DNA from: Sipunculus nudus
Taxonomy: Eukaryota > Annelida > Sipuncula > Golfingiida > Sipunculidae
Assembly (NCBI GenBank): GCA_026874595.1
Contig: CM049318.1
Coordinates: forward strand, 14,902,241-14,966,240
Direction: 5' to 3'
DNA: 64,000 nt
The notes under the pieces: generated by a model
Seen by the model: the letters and a program-made list of their open reading frames with translations, nothing else
What the model was told of the DNA's origin: nothing
Databases searched by the model: none
In this document: piece by piece, positions 59,336-64,000 of the stretch
Numbering within the stretch: position 1 is the first letter of the stretch
Layout: every line of letters begins with the position of its first letter
Program-made: the position numbers and the translations under genes

Positions 59336-61570
59336 ACAGACGGCCTGATGGACAGACAGAAGACAGACAAAGAGTGATGGCTGGTTGACATGATTGGTTT
59401 GTAATGATGAGTACGAACTTGTTGCAAATAATATTTTGTGACCAAACCACGCATTTCCTAATATTAAAATTGAAGCATGTGAGCAGTTTGGGACCATAGT
59501 ATCTATATTATTACCATAATCATTGGTTGGCTTTTTGATAAATTGTTGACAATTCAGTAGTTTACACAGTTGTTCAATTGGACCTATTTTTTTATAATAT
59601 ATATATTATTATATATACATATGTATTTTTTATTTTATAAAATGTATATACAGTTGAAATATAACTAATGTCCGTGGTCCTATTATTATAGTGTATATAC
59701 ATAGGATTTTTACTTTATTTAACAATGCTTACAGGATAAAAAAGTTCATTCACAATTACTTCGTATTTAAAAAAGGACAGACAGACTGGTAAACAAGGCT
59801 GATAATATATGAAATTTCAATTATATCTTATTTTTTTTATTATATGAATTTTAAAGTTAAATATCTGCAATATTGCACAACTGAATATATAAGTTGCTTT
59901 TGAATTTCAGACTGTAATAGCTTAAATCCATACACATACAGCATATGAAAGGGGGGGTGGGGGTGGGGGGGGTGGGGGTGATATGAGAATAACTGTACAC
60001 CTGTCACAGCAGGGGATCTCCCCCAGTAACTGTAACAAATCAGGAACACTGGCATAGCTGACTTCCAGTGACCAGGAGTGAGTTGCCTGCATGTGGACCA
60101 AGCAAGTGACTACAACAGAGCTTTAAGAAAAAATTCAATAACAAGGCTTATTTCTAAGCTTTTATTTTCAAATTTCATATTTCAACAAATTAAATATGTA
60201 TGTGTACATGCTGTGAAAATTAAATCAACAGTACTAACAGGAAAAAATTTGCCATGGTCAAAGTTGGGCAAAATTTAAGGTACTGATTTTATTTTTATGC
60301 AAATAACTTAAAAAATTTACAAAATTCAGATTTAATTTTGGGTATACAATTGAGTCTTAATAAAAAAAAGTTACATACTTGGAAAAAAGCCTCTACTTTC
60401 AAAAATGTTCATGTTAAGTGAGCAAATATTTCCTTAATTTTCTAAATTAAGTCCAATATGGTCAAGCCCATAACTAATAGAAATAACACTTAACAATCTT
60501 AATTTCTGGCATGTATATATAAATATATGGAAATACTACTGATAAATATTAAGAAAAAAACAGATAAGTGGTTTTGATATTAGGCAGTCCTGAAATGTGA
60601 TAATAGGTTTTTAATGGAAATCTGAGGTTTATCCTTAATTTCTCAAAGGGACGAAGTCGCAGTGACCTAGTTTTCGGTTTGGTAGGGGATCTTGGGGACA
60701 TCTAACAGTATGCTGAATTTTGGATTCATAGGTCTAACTGTTTCAGAACATGCAAGTCTAACGGAAGGACGGACCACGACTATAGCTCAGATGACTTACA
60801 GTCAGCTGAGCTAAAAAAAAAGTGCTGTTACAATACAAAAAAGTGAAAAAGAGTAATTAGCATCATTTCAAGGAAATCCTAAAAAAAGAGTGACTCTTTT
60901 AAAAAAAGTGATTTGGCAGGCCTGTATTAAATTAATAATTTTCTTGCTCGCACACACATCCAAACACACATGTAAGTGGTTAAACTCTTGTATGTTGATG
61001 AGGTCCAAAAGGCAGAACATAGAAATTTATTCATGGTAAATGTACTTAAAGGACAAAATGGCTGCCCTGAAACAGGATGGAGTCAAAATCGCCACACCTT
61101 ACAAATATCTCATAAGGAAACATCACAGTGAATATATAAAAATGAAACCACAAATTTAATGGACATTTGATCAATGGAGGAGTGGAGGAAGGTGGCATTC
61201 TGATAATAGATCAGAATATTACTTGGGGCAGCAAGCAGCAATGAATGGTGACCTATCTACAATAAGGTGAAAATAAATCCATGCCAAATGAAGGCCGTTT
61301 TCAAACAGTTATAAATGCTCAGCTAATTGAGAGACAAACAAAGACATAGACACACAGAAAGACAGGACAATCAGTATCGCCCCCTGATGGACACTACAAG
61401 TAACTGCCTCCATGTATGGAGCTGGTCTGGTTATAATGAACAAACTGAACTCTCATTTTGTTAATAACTAACACAACCAATTATATTCAATTTCATTGAC
61501 ATCATATTTACTTAACAGATTATTCTGCTAAAAAAGATATACACTTAAAGAATTGTTGCTTCACAATGAT

Positions 61571-61757
61571 GCAAACACAAGGTCATAACCTTGTTGAATA
61601 TTCATATGTACACATACCTCAAAAATATGGTCATAACCTTGTTGAATATTCATGTGTACACATACCTCAATCAAAAGCTCATAACCTTGTTGAATATTTG
61701 TATGTACAAATACCTCAAACATAAGGTCATGACCTTGTTGAATATTCATATATTCAC
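61571..61757 (-). repeat. 48-bp in-frame array repeating a 5' splice site
   Basis: Four units of 48 bp follow the exon's donor. On the coding strand each ends in GAG|GTAT, giving donor-like sites after 61762 (real), 61714, 61666 and 61618. The spacing is exactly 48 nt, or 16 codons, with no stop in the exon's frame until 61561. Each unit encodes V-C-V-H-M-N-I-Q-Q-G-Y-D-x-I-F-E or a close variant. Confidence 0.85.
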
Positions 61758-61761
61758 ATAC

Positions 61762-61863
61762 CTCTGCCTCCATGAAGTCAAACTCTGCTGCGCACGTGTA
61801 CAACATGGTGTGAAAATTTTTAAAGTTGGAAAATTTGCTGCGGAATATGTCCCAAATATGAGC
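61762..61863 (-). CDS. DPY19L-like: DPY19-like C-mannosyltransferase, exon
   Basis: 102-nt phase-0 exon after TTTTTTAG, ending GCAGAG|GTATGT. It encodes A-H-I-W-D-I-F-R-S-K-F, then N-F-H-T-M-L-Y-T-C-A-A-E-F-D-F-M-E-A-E. Y-T-C-A-A-E-F-D-F-M is a strong family signature. The exon's donor is the first of four evenly spaced in-frame donor-like sites, so longer exon forms are possible. Confidence 0.93.
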
Positions 61864-62350
61864 CTAAAAAAATTACACAGTATAATTAGTGACAGTGTAC
61901 AAGTAAACAGACATTTGTTAACCATATTAATTTCACACACACTTCACCATTTATAATCAAAACTTCAGTAAAAAATGTGCTTTAAAAAGTTCTACTCAAT
62001 GTTAATACTAAAACAAAATCATTTTTTTCTTGTTATGTTTGTAGTTACATACTATCAATAACTCATAGTAATATGCATTATTACATTTTCAAGTCTTTTT
62101 TTAATAAACCCTCACTTCAAATTTCACTTAAATACAAAAGCCACAGTTTGGCAACAACAGTAACACTCATTTCCAGCCCTTGTGCAGCTCTCAAATACAG
62201 AAAAATAAACTAATGGAGCAGAAGGCCCAAAATATAAAATTGTGCAACTCTTATAAAGAACTCTTTAATTACTAATCAAATTGTATTTATACTGATGGTC
62301 ACATGATGAGTACTGATGGTCACATGACTTGTGAAATTGGCAGAACTTAC

Positions 62351-62431
62351 ATCATCAGCTATCCTCAATACTTTAGCCACCACGGTTTTTATTCCTATTG
62401 TTCCAACAAGCCATATCACACCTTGTACAGC
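62351..62431 (-). CDS. DPY19L-like: DPY19-like C-mannosyltransferase, most upstream exon in window
   Basis: 81-nt phase-0 exon after ATCTGGTTTCAG, ending GATGAT|GTAAGT. It encodes A-V-Q-G-V-I-W-L-V-G-T-I-G-I-K-T, then V-L-R-I-A-D-D, which joins A-H-I-W-D in the next exon as in other DPY19 proteins. The eight exons give about 354 residues, roughly the C-terminal half of a ~650-700-aa enzyme. The 5' exons with the catalytic N-terminal part must lie beyond 62.4 kb, probably outside the window. Confidence 0.9.
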
Positions 62432-64000
62432 CTGAAACCAGATAATTACTGTTAAATATGATTTAATTTAATAAAATTATTAATATATGAAACAAAGCAT
62501 GGTAACATCCAAGATATACAAAACTATTACAAGATACAAAGATAGCTTAATTTTCTTTATGTGTGTGTATGTATCAAACTCATGGTATTGTCAGCAACGT
62601 CAGTCATGCAGAACAAAACCATCAAGCTTGGAACTCAGTTTGTATATGAAGTAATAAAACCAATACCATAAATCTTGTTTTTATGGCCACACATCTATTT
62701 ATAGCCGCACCCTGAGTTTGCAAGGTCTCTTAAAGGAGCTCCCACTAAGGTCCAAATACCAAAAACCCCCCTTAAAGGCCGCACCCCGACTCCGTCTCTG
62801 GCCTGAGGGTAAGACAATTAGCTGCTCGTAGTAAAATAAATCACGCCATAGCTGCTTTAATGAAGACTAAAAAGTATTAATTACGGAGGTTAAACATGTT
62901 GCCAGGTTACATATATTAAATATATTTAACGCTCGAGATAGGGACAAAATATCTGTATGTTACTATCGACTTTTGCACATATATTGGCAGGCATTTATCA
63001 GAAAAAGAAAGATCCCCCGAACGATCGTTCCGTTTGAATGGTGGTTATGCAAAACGATTCTTGTATGCATCAAAACGCTTCTTTGCATGTACATGCAATT
63101 GTCAAAGACCACAGTATGAACACTGAATTGAGGTTTATATGTACATTTATTGAAGCAAAAAGCCTGAATACTATCCACTATTACACACCATCATGCAGTA
63201 GCGTTCAGGGGGGCGACATGATGGCTAAGACTGCTGAAACTGTCAGATTTTCAACCTGCAGGAACTTAATCACGGCTTGTGGTATAAATATAAAAATTTA
63301 AATGTAGAACCTTGACATGTATATCTTTCTTGCGATATATAACTTGTTATAAAAAAATCTTGGTTATTATCACTAAATAATACGTTTAAAACACCCCTGC
63401 TGTAAAACAGCGGCCCACTTCGTTGGGCATGGTCAAGCAACATTGAAATAAATGCCTACATAAAACTCATTTGCAGCATTGTTTAGCAACGATTATTTGT
63501 TTAGAAAGTAAAATGAATAAAAAGCTGACATCGTAAAGAGTCGCATAATGGCTGACAATCATTTTAAAATCAAGTTTGAGAGCCGCCATGTGCTGAAACG
63601 CCCTGGTGTTCTGAATAATACCGAAGTTACCGGTATGAAAATGATTCGAATCTTCCGAGTAATTCAAGAAATGGAATTTTCAGCATAAATTAAGATTTCA
63701 AAATACTACTTTTAGAATTAAAATATACAGTGACTTTAAATGGATCAGCAGAATATTTCTATCCAAAATATATTGGAAAATCAGTAGCAAACAAGAATAC
63801 GGCACGGCATGTAAAATCTGTATATTCACCAAATTCCATCGGCAGTAGTGACATGTTCTACCATTTATTTCTACAAGCGGGTTTCCCCTCTAACACTATT
63901 TCCATTCATACAATATATTCGTGATTGTATAAAAAAAAACAAAGATTAAACAGGAGTAAATGACCAAGCTATATGCATTCAAGGATGAAGGTTTTCCAGA
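62432..64000. other. Upstream DPY19-like intron or flank
   Basis: No further DPY19-like exon was recognised on the minus strand. A short segment (62680-62810) with repeated GGCCGCACCC words looks like an old repeat. Confidence 0.5.
63548..63688 (+). CDS. Possible small ORF or first exon, 46 aa
   Basis: ATG in a strong context (A at -3, G at +4). The frame starts M-A-D-N-H-F-K-I-K-F-E-S-R-H-V-L-K-R-P-G and ends at TAA 63686-63688. A donor-like ACCG|GTATGA near 63635 would make it a first coding exon. No homologue is recognised, and chance remains possible. Confidence 0.25.
   Translation: MADNHFKIKFESRHVLKRPGVLNNTEVTGMKMIRIFRVIQEMEFSA

Larger units (their letters stand above)
57003..61761 (-). 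other. Large DPY19-like intron with two arrays
   Basis: It contains the ~340-bp satellite (57349-59335), a G-rich patch at 59948-59980 and the 48-bp donor array (61571-61757). The rest is AT-rich with no recognised feature. Confidence 0.7.

Overview
This is animal nuclear DNA, most likely from a marine mollusc or a close lophotrochozoan. It is AT-rich and has small exons separated by kilobase introns with GT-AG ends. It is crowded with (TA)n, (CA)n and poly-G tracts, a tRNA-derived SINE, MITE-like inverted-repeat elements and minisatellites. The species cannot be fixed from the sequence alone.

Positions 1-4.6 kb are unlike the rest: a compact, intronless, same-strand block of at least six reading frames. 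It holds the end of a PC4-like single-stranded-DNA-binding protein, two tandem paralogous proteins of about 420 aa, two overlapping Cys/His-rich frames and a Pro/Lys-rich frame whose better-looking tail lies in the -1 frame. Four of the frames have a TATA box 34-57 nt before the ATG, and two of those boxes contain the stop codon of the gene before. This looks like the right end of an integrated DNA virus or Maverick/Polinton-like element, and it is followed by a nested 68-bp tandem repeat (4.83-5.13 kb).

5-22 kb is mostly repeats and non-coding DNA, with a C-type-lectin exon (7850-8106, +), a ZAR1/3CxxC zinc-finger exon (11436-11624, -), a Penelope-like remnant (about 16.1 kb, -) and a diverged 0.7-kb duplication (20.6-22.1 kb). 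22.78-26.20 kb is a complete three-exon gene on the + strand for a core 1 beta-1,3-galactosyltransferase-like enzyme (C1GALT1 family, 340 aa), with a foldback element just before its last exon.

26.2-50.3 kb has no complete gene. It holds four candidate orphan exons, a 59/236-bp higher-order tandem array (33.8-35.2 kb), a hAT-like element (35.2-36.0 kb), tandem MITEs (40.1-40.9 kb), a LINE remnant (42.5-43.0 kb) and two possible small ORFs.

50.2-62.4 kb is the 3' half of a minus-strand DPY19-like C-mannosyltransferase gene: eight exons, all phases consistent, ending at the stop codon and a poly(A) signal. Its introns carry four unrelated tandem arrays with units of 25, 36, about 340 and 48 bp. 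The 48-bp array begins at an exon's 5' splice site and repeats that site in frame, so alternative donor choice could add 16, 32 or 48 residues. The 36-bp array leaves the preceding exon open through more than 700 nt of intron. Both named glycosyltransferases act in the secretory pathway (O-glycan core 1 extension; C-mannosylation of tryptophan), but nothing suggests they are functionally linked as neighbours.
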